From the NCBI GenBank assembly GCA_947470515.1, contig CANITF010000004.1, positions 78,837 through 142,836 on the forward strand: 64,000 nt of DNA. Direction: 5' to 3'. The notes beneath the pieces are model-generated. The model saw only the letters and a list, made by a program, of their open reading frames with translations, was not told the origin of the DNA and did not search any database. The position numbers and the translations under genes were made by a program. Below, one piece after another: positions 37,789-45,615 of the stretch. This DNA comes from Flavobacteriales bacterium. Lineage in GTDB: Bacteria > Bacteroidota > Bacteroidia > Flavobacteriales_D > Crocinitomicaceae. Every line of letters begins with the position of its first letter. Position 1 is the first letter of the stretch.

Positions 37789-38235
37789 ATGAGTTTCACA
37801 GATAAAATAAATGCTGAAATTAAAACAGCAATGCTTGCTAGGGACAAAGCACGCTTAGAGGTTTTAAGAGATGTAAAATCAAAGCTTTTGATGGAAGCAA
37901 CTTCAGGAAATGGAGAAGCTTCTGATGAAACAGCGATTAAGATTTGCATGAAATTGCACAAACAACGTATGGAAACATACGAAATTTACAAAGCTCAAAA
38001 CCGCGAAGATCTTGCTGCTGACGAATTGTTTCAAGCGAAAGTGATTGAAGAATTTCTTCCTAAAATGATGTCCGAAGAAGAAGTGAAAGCAGAAGTAAAC
38101 GCTGCCGTTGCATCTACCGGAGCTGCGGGTCCTCAAGACATGGGTAAAGTAATGGGTGTTTTGTCTAGTAAATTAGCTGGAAAAGCAGATGGTAAATTGA
38201 TTGCGTCACTCGTTAAAGAGGCTCTTAATAAATAA
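37789..38235 (+). CDS. yqeY: GatB/YqeY domain protein
   Basis: Small helical protein homologous to the tail domain of the GatB amidotransferase subunit, thought to bind tRNA; the role of the stand-alone form is unclear. Family marks: KINAEIKTAMLARDKARLEVLR at the N-terminus and VIEEFLPKMMSEEEV in the middle, then the C-terminal GPQDMGKVMGVLSSKLAGKADG. The 148 residues are typical. It follows ftsZ in the same direction, separated by a long hairpin, and ends at a strong terminator. Confidence 0.95.
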   Translation: MSFTDKINAEIKTAMLARDKARLEVLRDVKSKLLMEATSGNGEASDETAIKICMKLHKQRMETYEIYKAQNREDLAADELFQAKVIEEFLPKMMSEEEVKAEVNAAVASTGAAGPQDMGKVMGVLSSKLAGKADGKLIASLVKEALNK

Positions 38236-38276
38236 CGATTTTTCTACCGACAGATTTTACATTTGTCTAATAAAGT

Positions 38277-38312
38277 AAAACGCTTTCCACTACAGGGGAA
38301 AGCGTTTTTTTT
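38277..38312. terminator. Bidirectional terminator ending the dcw/yqeY unit
   Basis: CGCTTTCC (38281-38288) pairs with GGAAAGCG (38297-38304), extended by A4/T4, with an eight-base T-run. It lies between convergent genes and can serve both. Confidence 0.93.
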
Positions 38313-38316
38313 GGAA

Positions 38317-38703
38317 TTACTTCTTCAAATATAGAAAAGCACTGGGTTGCGGATACAATCCGTCGCGTGATATCTTATTGCCTTTTTTGTAAACAACAAT
38401 GCGTTCACCGGCGAGTTGGTTTTCGATTACACAATCTAATAGGAAATATTTTTTACCTTCAAAAAGAACTATATACGTTCCTTCTATCGCGTCTTTCCCA
38501 ATGGTAAAAGTGATCGTTTTTGCTTGAATAATAACTTTGATAATTGTTTGATCAACATCCAATAAATCTTTACCAGAATCTAATTGAAAAGCAGGGATTT
38601 CACCAACATACGTACCGAAGAATTTTTTTTTCAAATCGATTGGCTTTTGCGCCGATAGAACCAGCGGGAAAAGACATAAACAAAAAAGGATGTTGCGTAT
38701 CAT
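38317..38703 (-). CDS. Small secreted protein of unknown function (128 aa)
   Basis: Not recognised. The signal peptide (IRNILFCLCLFPLVLSAQ) is followed by about 110 residues of probable beta structure. It contains two cysteine-poor beta hairpins, TITFTIGKDAIEGTYIV and ERIVVYKKGNK. The ATG at 38703 is preferred because the in-frame codon three residues earlier is TTG. A TACATTTG box ends only seven bases before this ATG, so the mRNA would have little or no leader. It is a single gene facing yqeY across a terminator. Confidence 0.78.
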   Translation of the reverse strand: MIRNILFCLCLFPLVLSAQKPIDLKKKFFGTYVGEIPAFQLDSGKDLLDVDQTIIKVIIQAKTITFTIGKDAIEGTYIVLFEGKKYFLLDCVIENQLAGERIVVYKKGNKISRDGLYPQPSAFLYLKK

Positions 38704-38709
38704 GTTGAA

Positions 38710-38740
38710 CAAATGTAATTTATTTCGATTAGAATAACAA
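38710..38740 (-). promoter_or_regulatory. Promoter of the 128-aa secreted protein gene
   Basis: Minus strand: TTG (38740-38738), a 20-base spacer, TACATTTG (38717-38710). It is very close to the ATG at 38703. Confidence 0.55.
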
Positions 38741-38765
38741 TTCTCTAACCTCTAATCTCCAGCTC

Positions 38766-39470
38766 TCATTTCCTTCCCAAATATGCCCAATCACCATTCA
38801 AATTATAACATTCATAATCTGCAATAGGCAAGACAGAAGTCAATCGCTCTTTAAATGGAAAGAAATTTACGTGTTCATCCAATGTGTAATAGAAAAACCG
38901 TTGACAAGGAGTTACAATGAATAATTGCTTTTTGGTTATACGAACTAACTCGTTGATACAAACATCCAATTTCAACAAATGCTCAATCGTATGACAACAA
39001 ACCACAACATCAAAAGCATCATCTTCAAAAGGTAATTTTTCAATGTTTCCATGAATGTAATTAAACGATTCGTTTCCAGAAGGCGTTTTAATATCAAAAC
39101 CATTTAAATGTATTGTCGGAAATTTTTCTCCAACCTTCCCAAGTAAATAACCACTTCCGCAGCCAATATCAATCAAATTGTTAGCCGTAGAATCTACTTT
39201 TTCTAAAATAAAATCAATACAAGCTTGATTCATATCCGTTGCACGGTTGCGAGAAATAGTATTTAAATTATTGTAAAATGCCGAATATTCTTCTTCTGAA
39301 TAAGTATACACTTTGCTTTTAAATTGCATGACCTCTTTAATGTTTCTACCTCTGTAGGCGAACATGTAAAATGGATACATGAAAACTTTGGAATCACGCA
39401 CAAATGGTGGAACCAATTCATCCATTACAAAACGGATCACATTTGTTACTCTTCTATTCATGTTATACAT
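38766..39470 (-). CDS. Class I SAM-dependent methyltransferase
   Basis: Rossmann-fold methyltransferase of unknown substrate. Motif I LIDIGCGSGYLLGKVG lies at about residues 97-112, an acidic motif II in LNGFDIK, and post-I/II blocks in LPFEDDAFDVVVCCHTIEHL (about 149-168), the pattern of UbiE/Methyltransf_11 types. The 234 residues are normal. It lies next to a glycosyltransferase in the same orientation, so a role in surface glycan or lipid modification is plausible but unproven. A second ATG three codons in is an alternative start. Confidence 0.9.
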   Translation of the reverse strand: MYNMNRRVTNVIRFVMDELVPPFVRDSKVFMYPFYMFAYRGRNIKEVMQFKSKVYTYSEEEYSAFYNNLNTISRNRATDMNQACIDFILEKVDSTANNLIDIGCGSGYLLGKVGEKFPTIHLNGFDIKTPSGNESFNYIHGNIEKLPFEDDAFDVVVCCHTIEHLLKLDVCINELVRITKKQLFIVTPCQRFFYYTLDEHVNFFPFKERLTSVLPIADYECYNLNGDWAYLGRK

Positions 39471-39559
39471 TTAATAATTTGAATTTCCCCACGTATAATT
39501 TTGGTATAATGCCGATCTGTAGTTGGTATGATAAATTTTTATTCCAGCATTATCAAATA

Positions 39560-40285
39560 CTAATCGGTATTTGTGTAAAAACCTCTTAAATGATTCAATT
39601 TTATTACAAATAGGTCAACCACCATTTTAAATCCATGCTTCAAAACATTGACACTATTTCCTTCCTGACTTCTTAAACTAACAGGTATTTTTTTTATATC
39701 GTAATTCCGTTTCAACGAGATATACATCAATTCCACGTCAAACGTAAAACCCTTTATCCGAGACACAGAAAATAAATCTTTTGCAATTTCTCTCTTAAAT
39801 CCCTTCAAACCACATTGCGTGTCTGAAATTCCAGTTGTGATAAACCTTCCAACAATGAAGGTAAAAAAACCACTTCCAAAACGTCGTTTTGAAGATATTT
39901 TATTGAAATAATTGGAATCTTTTAATCCTCTATCACCAATCACAACATCGTATTCTTTGAATTCTAAGTAATGGATAATATTCTCTAAAGCTTCTGCTTC
40001 AAACGGAATGTCGGCATCGGTAAATATGCAAATTTCTCCTTGAGCATGAAGCATTCCCATTCGCACAGCAGCGCCCTTTCCTTTATTTAAATTGTAAGTA
40101 AGAAAACTGCAATTATTACTTTCAGCTACACGTTGTGTTTCGCCTTCGTCATTTGATCCATCATCTACAACAATGACTTCTACTTCCCATCCTTTTTCTT
40201 TGACGAAATTCATCAAGTAAGGCAAATTATTAGCCAATGCATTTGCAGAACGATAAGAAGGAATAATGATACTTGTTAAAGCCAT
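39560..40285 (-). CDS. Family 2 glycosyltransferase, dolichyl-phosphate glucosyltransferase type
   Basis: Transfers a sugar from a nucleotide donor, probably to a polyprenyl phosphate. GT-A marks: SIIIPSYRSANALANNLPYL, VIVVDDGSNDEGE, NKGKGAAVRMGM, and the metal-binding DADIPF (about residues 96-101). The blocks TQCGLKGFKRE and GFTFDVELMYIS are those of the ALG5/GtrB-like group. There is no C-terminal membrane pair, so it acts peripherally. Length 241. It diverges from the YfhO-like gene, and both may belong to one surface-glycan locus. Confidence 0.9.
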   Translation of the reverse strand: MALTSIIIPSYRSANALANNLPYLMNFVKEKGWEVEVIVVDDGSNDEGETQRVAESNNCSFLTYNLNKGKGAAVRMGMLHAQGEICIFTDADIPFEAEALENIIHYLEFKEYDVVIGDRGLKDSNYFNKISSKRRFGSGFFTFIVGRFITTGISDTQCGLKGFKREIAKDLFSVSRIKGFTFDVELMYISLKRNYDIKKIPVSLRSQEGNSVNVLKHGFKMVVDLFVIKLNHLRGFYTNTD

Positions 40286-40400
40286 TTACTTTTTTTGATA
40301 AGAGTAAAAGTAAGAATTTATCTCCGCAATAACATGGAATCAAAAGGATGTGTTATTTTTGAAAGACACAATTTAATCATACCTCTAAATCAAAAGAAAT

Positions 40401-42578
40401 TTGAAATCGCTCAAACTGAAAAATTATCTCCCTTATCTTATTTTTTTCGGTCTTGCTGCAATTGCTTTTTTTCAAGTTTCATTTTATCTCCATCCTGGGA
40501 AATATGACCTTATAGATTGTTTCTATCCATGGCGTTTTTACATTGGTGAATGTTTGCAAAATGGGCAATTGCCTTATTGGAATCCATACCAAGATTTAGG
40601 ATCTCCAGTTCATGCCGACCCATCTAGCGGAGCTTGGTATCCGATGGTTTGGTTAATTGGTTATTTTAATGGTTATACGATTTACAGTATTGGATTTGAA
40701 TTGTGGTTTCATGTCTTTTTAGCGGGAGTTGGATTTTATACACTCGCAAAAACATTGAAATTGAATCAATCTTTTGCTTTGTTGGCTGGAATAGTATACA
40801 TGTTGTCCGGTATTTTTATTGGCAATGCACAACATTTACCTTATATCATCAGTGCGTGTTGGTTGCCTTACGTTTTGAATTTTTATTTTCGATTGGCAGA
40901 AGAGAAATCCCATGTTCATAGTTTGAAAGCTGCATTTTTTCTATTCTTAATGATCACCGGTGGCTATCCAGCTTTTACAATTATCTTATTTTATTTGTTA
41001 CTGATTTTCTTCTTCATTTATTTCAAGAAAACATATCAAACACAATCGACGAGAGCATTAATAGAGTTTCTAAGTCGTCATGTATTGTTTCTTGTTTACA
41101 CTATTATGCTTTCATTGGTCATGTTCGTTGCCATTTACCAAGTTAGCCCATATCTTTCTCGTTTAGGTGATTTTAGTTTGGAACAAGCATTGTATTCGCC
41201 ATTTTCTCCTCAATCGTTTGTGTCATTTATTTTGCCTTTAGTAAGTACAACGCACACAGATTTCTTTAATTCAGATCTTTCCATGCGCAATGGCTATTTT
41301 GGTTTGTTTATTCTACTTTTCTTTATAATCGGACTCTTTTCAAAGAAACCAATTCAACTTAAAGTGCTTTTTTATTTCGGATTATTTTCTTTAACTGTTG
41401 CAGTTGGTGAATATCTGCCAGTGCGTGAATTTCTGTTTAAATATGTTCCAATGATGAATGTATTTCGGTTTCCAAGCGTTTTCAGATTGTTCTTTATTAT
41501 AGCTGGAATTTTAACAGGTGTTTATTATTTGCAAGAATCATTTAATCGAAAGGTATGGACTAAAAAAACACTGTCAATTGGTGCAATGATTATGTCAGGT
41601 TTCTTTTTAATTTTATTCATTATAGCAAGATCAAAAGGACAATTATCACTTCTCTCATTCATAAAAAACAACTTATTCATTGCTTCAGAAGAGTCGACGT
41701 ATTGGCAAAATGTGGCTTTTCAATCAATTATTCAACTGTTGTTTTTGGGGATCTTTCTTTTTGTATTGTGGAAATTCAATGACCGTAAAAAAATCCTAGC
41801 TGCTATTATTCTTTTAACGATAACTGATTTAGTAATTGCTACACAGTTGAATGCGCCTTATACAATTTATTATGACAAGGTTACAGCAAAAGAAGCTACG
41901 GAAAACGTTTCAAAATATGCAAAAGGATTTCCAAAACTTAAAGATATTTCAATTGAAGAAGCTGGTCATTTACCGTTAATTGGAAGTCCCTTTTGGCAAA
42001 ACATGAATACCTTTCAGAAACAAATTTCTGCTGAAGGATACAATTCATTTTCTTTTACGAGTTATGAATTTTTAGAAAGTGAATACTCGCAGCTTTTCAC
42101 AGCAATGAAAAAGAATAAATTGCTGTTACTTTCAGATTCTATTTTACCTGAAAGCAAATTAAAAGTTTATAAGAAAGACAGTTTGTTTACTCAGAATCAA
42201 ATTTTTCTAAATGAAATCGATTACGACTATTTAATCCAACGAGCCTTTGAAGCTACAAAACAAGATACAGCTTTTGTAAAAGAATATGATGCAGCGCGTT
42301 TCGAAATTTCAACTTCTTTGGGAAGTCGTCGACTTTTAACATTGCATCAAAAATATTACAAAGGATGGAAAGCAACAGTCAATGGTAAAAAGGCCAGAAT
42401 TTTTAAAAGCAATTTGAACTTCATGACAATCATGGTTCCCCGCGGAAAAAACGTCGTGCTTTTTGAATATAGAAATCCTGTTTTGAAAGGCGCGTTTTAT
42501 ATCAGTGCTTCCTGTTTTGTTTTTGCCATTTTCGTTTTTATTTTCGTTTGGTTGAAACAGATATTTAAAAAAGCATAA
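40401..42578 (+). CDS. YfhO-like multi-spanning membrane protein
   Basis: Large inner-membrane protein (725 aa) with about twelve hydrophobic helices and a C-terminal extracytoplasmic part with one last helix. The start resembles GT-C enzymes: after the first helix comes DLIDCFYPWRFYIGECLQNGQ, then PYWNPYQDLGSPVHADPSSG, the pattern of YfhO and related membrane glycosyltransferases that use lipid-linked sugars. Its neighbour across a 115-base gap is a polyprenyl-phosphate glycosyltransferase, which could make the donor. The only suitable start is TTG at 40401, because a stop lies five codons upstream and no ATG precedes the first helix. Confidence 0.85.
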   Translation: MKSLKLKNYLPYLIFFGLAAIAFFQVSFYLHPGKYDLIDCFYPWRFYIGECLQNGQLPYWNPYQDLGSPVHADPSSGAWYPMVWLIGYFNGYTIYSIGFELWFHVFLAGVGFYTLAKTLKLNQSFALLAGIVYMLSGIFIGNAQHLPYIISACWLPYVLNFYFRLAEEKSHVHSLKAAFFLFLMITGGYPAFTIILFYLLLIFFFIYFKKTYQTQSTRALIEFLSRHVLFLVYTIMLSLVMFVAIYQVSPYLSRLGDFSLEQALYSPFSPQSFVSFILPLVSTTHTDFFNSDLSMRNGYFGLFILLFFIIGLFSKKPIQLKVLFYFGLFSLTVAVGEYLPVREFLFKYVPMMNVFRFPSVFRLFFIIAGILTGVYYLQESFNRKVWTKKTLSIGAMIMSGFFLILFIIARSKGQLSLLSFIKNNLFIASEESTYWQNVAFQSIIQLLFLGIFLFVLWKFNDRKKILAAIILLTITDLVIATQLNAPYTIYYDKVTAKEATENVSKYAKGFPKLKDISIEEAGHLPLIGSPFWQNMNTFQKQISAEGYNSFSFTSYEFLESEYSQLFTAMKKNKLLLLSDSILPESKLKVYKKDSLFTQNQIFLNEIDYDYLIQRAFEATKQDTAFVKEYDAARFEISTSLGSRRLLTLHQKYYKGWKATVNGKKARIFKSNLNFMTIMVPRGKNVVLFEYRNPVLKGAFYISASCFVFAIFVFIFVWLKQIFKKA

Positions 42579-42669
42579 AACGTTCATAAAATCTTATTTT
42601 TCTTGAAAACTTCCTGATTTTTGAATCTCTTGATTTCGTAAATTAGTACGCGAATTTCAATAGGATAAA

Positions 42670-43464
42670 ATGAAACAATACCACGATTTATTACACCATA
42701 TTTTAGAGACGGGAACTAAAAAAGAAGATAGAACTGGAACTGGAACTATTTCTGTTTTTGGTTATCAAATGCGGTTTGACCTTTCAAAAGGATTTCCTGT
42801 AGTAACCACGAAAAAATTGCATTTACGGTCAATTATCATTGAGTTATTGTGGTTTTTACAAGGCGATACAAATATTAAATTTTTGACAGACAACAAGTGT
42901 AATATTTGGAATGAATGGGCTGATGAAAACGGAAATCTAGGTCCAGTTTATGGACACCAGTGGAGAAGTTGGCCAGCAAATGATGGCGGAACAATTGATC
43001 AAATCACCAACCTAATTAATCAAATTAAAAAAAATCCAGATTCACGAAGATTGATTGTTTCGGCATGGAATGTTGCCGATGTGGATCATATGGCTTTGCC
43101 TCCATGTCATACCTTATTTCAATTCTACGTTGCTAATGGAAAATTAAGTTGCCAATTGTACCAGCGAAGTGCAGATACTTTTTTAGGAGTGCCTTTTAAT
43201 ATTGCATCATACGCTTTACTCACAATGATGGTGGCGCAAGTGTGCGATCTGGAAGTTGGTGATTTTGTTCATACTTTTGGTGATGCTCATTTATATAGTA
43301 ATCATATTGAGCAAGCAAATCTTCAACTTTCAAGAGAATTACGGCCATTACCAACCATGAAAATCAATCCAAACGTGAAAGATATTTTTGGATTTACATA
43401 CGAAGATTTTGAATTATTGAATTACGACCCACATCCACATATTAAAGGCGAAGTAGCTGTTTAA
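42670..43464 (+). CDS. thyA: Thymidylate synthase
   Basis: Methylates dUMP to dTMP with methylene-tetrahydrofolate. The 264 residues equal E. coli ThyA. The catalytic cysteine is in LPPCHT at residue 146. Other fixed blocks: [43 protein letters not shown] and [12 protein letters not shown]. folA lies downstream in the same direction, which fits because the reaction yields dihydrofolate. A repeat-rich gap and the CapA-like gene come between them. Confidence 0.99.
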   Translation: MKQYHDLLHHILETGTKKEDRTGTGTISVFGYQMRFDLSKGFPVVTTKKLHLRSIIIELLWFLQGDTNIKFLTDNKCNIWNEWADENGNLGPVYGHQWRSWPANDGGTIDQITNLINQIKKNPDSRRLIVSAWNVADVDHMALPPCHTLFQFYVANGKLSCQLYQRSADTFLGVPFNIASYALLTMMVAQVCDLEVGDFVHTFGDAHLYSNHIEQANLQLSRELRPLPTMKINPNVKDIFGFTYEDFELLNYDPHPHIKGEVAV

Positions 43465-43480
43465 AAGGAACTCGAATTTT

Positions 43481-43560
43481 AACTATGTGCTCTATGTTCC
43501 ACTTCGACCCTTCGATAAAATCAGGGGAGTCCAGCTCAGTGCATCGCTATGTGGTGAAAA
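43481..43560. repeat. Repeat A copy 1, split by repeat B
   Basis: Left part 43481-43498 and right part 43547-43560 together give the sequence found uninterrupted at 43611-43642 (AACTATGTGCTCTATGTT, then CTATGTGGT plus A-rich). The 48 bases between them (43499-43546) contain ACTTCGAC, CTTCGAT, AATCAGG and AGCTCAGTGC, the core of another repeat family also present at 19914-19953. Confidence 0.8.
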
Positions 43561-43610
43561 AACATCTGAACTATGCTTTATTTTATATAAAACGATCTTG
43601 AATCAATTCT

Positions 43611-43642
43611 AACTATGTGCTCTATGTTTCTATGTGGTAAAA
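43611..43642. repeat. Repeat A copy 2, intact, overlapping the start of the CapA-like gene
   Basis: AACTATGTGCTCTATGTTTC followed by TATGTGGTAAAA. Likeness to copy 1 continues to about 43662 (TCAACTATGTCTTA against TGAACTATGCTTTA at 43567-43580). The ATG codons at 43615 and 43624 lie inside it. Confidence 0.8.
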
Positions 43643-45021
43643 GTAAGTATCTCAACTATGTCTTAATTGCATGTAGTTGTATTGTTTTTCTTCATGGAAA
43701 CGCACAACAAGAATTGTCATTTCTATTTGCTGGTGATGTTATGTCGCACGGTCCTCAAATTGCTGCCGCTCGAAATGAATTAACAGATAGTTATGATTAC
43801 GATGCTGGTTTTCAATTTGTGAAGCCGATTATTGAACAACACGATATAGCAATTGCAAACCTCGAAGTAACACATGCTGGAAAACCTTATAGTGGTTACC
43901 CTCAATTTTCTGCACCCGATGAACTTTCTCCTGCGTTAATGAATGCCGGTTTTGATGTTTTGCTGACGTGTAATAATCACTCTTGTGACGGTGGAGCAAA
44001 AGGTGTTGTTCGAACATTAGACATATTAGACAAACTTGGAATCAAACATACAGGAACTTTTAGAAACAAGGCTGAACGCGATCTTAATTATCCTTTGATG
44101 TTGAATCAAAATGGGATGAAAGTAGCAATTCTGAATTATACTTACGGTACAAATGGAATTGTTGTTGCTGCACCTTTGATTATAAATTACATCGATAGTG
44201 CTGTAATCAAAAAGGATATTAAACGTGCAAAAGAGTTGAATGCTGATTACATTATTTGCACGATGCATTGGGGAACGGAATATGAATCATTACCGAGCGC
44301 TTACCAAAAAAAATGGGAGAAATATTGTTATGAATTAGGGGTCGATATGGTTATTGGAAGTCATCCACATGTCATTCAACCAATGCAAAAAAAAGTGGTC
44401 AACGGAAAAGAAAAATTAACTGTTTGGTCGATGGGGAACTATGTTTCTAACCAAAAAGACCGCTATAAAAATGGCGGATTAATGGTGGGAACAACCCTCA
44501 AAAAAGAAAATGGCAAAGTGAGTATTAAAGAAGTACACCACAGCTTTGCATACGTCCATATCAATCAAGAAAAAGGAAGTAAATATTATTACCTTTTGCC
44601 AGAATTTAATTATACTGAATTTCGACAAGATTTTATGGCAGATAGTGCTATTTTTAAGATGCAGCAATTCTTTGCGGATAGTAGAAAATTGTTTGCTGAA
44701 CATTCTATTGGGTCTTCTGAATATATCGTTTCACAAGAAAGTGAAGTTGGGAATCTTTATAAATCTTATTTGTTAGGATATTATTCAGTTTTACTTGAAG
44801 AGGGCGCTGACACGAAGTCCCCTGAATTATTAAAAACCGAATTGTCAAATTATATGCATAAAGTAATCGAACCAAATGGAAAATATGCGTATGTTTCTGG
44901 AATTTATAACACGAAGGAAGAAGCATTAGGAAACAAACGGTTTTTTCAAGATTGTTTGGTTTCGAATCCGTTGAAAATAGTTTTTATTTCACCCCAAGAA
45001 TTTACACTTATAGAAGAATGA
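43615..45021 (+). CDS. CapA-family metallophosphatase-like protein (PGA_cap domain)
   Basis: Related to CapA of poly-gamma-glutamate capsule synthesis; the exact role outside capsule systems is uncertain. PGA_cap marks: FLFAGDVMSHGPQI (about residues 37-50), IAIANLEVTHAG, LLTCNNHSCDGGAKGV, HWGTEYES and IGSHPHVIQPM, a calcineurin-like metal-binding set. A signal peptide (core YVLIACSCIVFL, cleavage near GNA-QQ) sends it to the periplasm. A further part of about 170 residues follows the domain. The only ATGs before the hydrophobic core (43615 and 43624) lie inside a dispersed repeat. The stop overlaps the folA start (ATGA). Confidence 0.85.
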   Translation: MCSMFLCGKSKYLNYVLIACSCIVFLHGNAQQELSFLFAGDVMSHGPQIAAARNELTDSYDYDAGFQFVKPIIEQHDIAIANLEVTHAGKPYSGYPQFSAPDELSPALMNAGFDVLLTCNNHSCDGGAKGVVRTLDILDKLGIKHTGTFRNKAERDLNYPLMLNQNGMKVAILNYTYGTNGIVVAAPLIINYIDSAVIKKDIKRAKELNADYIICTMHWGTEYESLPSAYQKKWEKYCYELGVDMVIGSHPHVIQPMQKKVVNGKEKLTVWSMGNYVSNQKDRYKNGGLMVGTTLKKENGKVSIKEVHHSFAYVHINQEKGSKYYYLLPEFNYTEFRQDFMADSAIFKMQQFFADSRKLFAEHSIGSSEYIVSQESEVGNLYKSYLLGYYSVLLEEGADTKSPELLKTELSNYMHKVIEPNGKYAYVSGIYNTKEEALGNKRFFQDCLVSNPLKIVFISPQEFTLIEE

Positions 45022-45527
45022 AAGTAGCATTAATCGTAGCAATGGACCGCGAAGGTGGAATTGGGAAAAACAATGACTTAATGTGGCATTTACCATCTGA
45101 CATGAAGTTTTTTAAAGAGAAAACTGCTGGTCAAATTGTTGTAATGGGAAGAAAAAACTACGATTCAATTCCTGAAAAATACCGACCTCTTCCAAATAGA
45201 GAAAATGTTATTTTAACCCGAAATAGTTCGTTTGAAGCTGAGAATTGTCAAGTATTCAATTCCATGGAAGCATGCCTAGAACATTATAAAAATGAAACAG
45301 ATCGAATTGTTTTTATCATCGGTGGTGGAGAAATTTATCGACAAGCTTTAGAATTGAATTGCGTTGAAGAAATGTTTATTACGCATGTTGACAAGGTCTA
45401 TGATGCAGAAACATTTTTTCCAAAATTTGATGAGTCGAAATGGGGCGTTACTGAAATCGCATCACATGAAATAGATGAAAAGCACGAAGCGGAGTATAGA
45501 ATTATGAATTACAAGCGGAATTACTAG
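45018..45527 (+). CDS. folA: Dihydrofolate reductase
   Basis: Reduces dihydrofolate to tetrahydrofolate with NADPH. The typical start LIVAMDREGGIGKNNDLMWHL lies near the N-terminus, with DMKFFKEKT, VVMGRKNYDSIP and FIIGGGEIYRQAL following. The acidic active-site residue is in the DLMWHLPSDM region. The start is set at 45018 (169 aa); a longer reading from 44952 would run 22 codons into the CapA-like gene and does not resemble the family. It is coupled to the gene before it by ATGA and completes the thymidylate cycle with thyA. Confidence 0.98.
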   Translation: MKVALIVAMDREGGIGKNNDLMWHLPSDMKFFKEKTAGQIVVMGRKNYDSIPEKYRPLPNRENVILTRNSSFEAENCQVFNSMEACLEHYKNETDRIVFIIGGGEIYRQALELNCVEEMFITHVDKVYDAETFFPKFDESKWGVTEIASHEIDEKHEAEYRIMNYKRNY

Positions 45528-45534
45528 TTATGAA

Positions 45535-45601
45535 TCACAAATCACAAATTACAAATTGTGCGTTGGGTATTCCGAATCCCAAATCCCAAATCACGAATTT
45601 A
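45535..45601. repeat. Intergenic repeat C (AAATCCCAAATCACGAAT type)
   Basis: A low-complexity tract between folA and topB made of variants of AAATCACAAATTACAAATT and GAATCCCAAATCCCAAATC. A near-identical stretch occurs in frame inside topB at 46902-46935. Confidence 0.7.
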
Positions 45602-45615
45602 TTACCAAATAAAAA

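Noticed and set aside
40295..40507. Open frame of 70 codons upstream of the YfhO-like gene
   Set aside because: It overlaps the first helix of the YfhO-like protein in another frame and its product resembles nothing. The TTG-initiated YfhO frame explains the region.
44952..45017. Longer N-terminus for dihydrofolate reductase
   Set aside because: It would overlap the end of the CapA-like gene by 22 codons and add residues not found in the family; the ATGA-coupled start at 45018 is normal.
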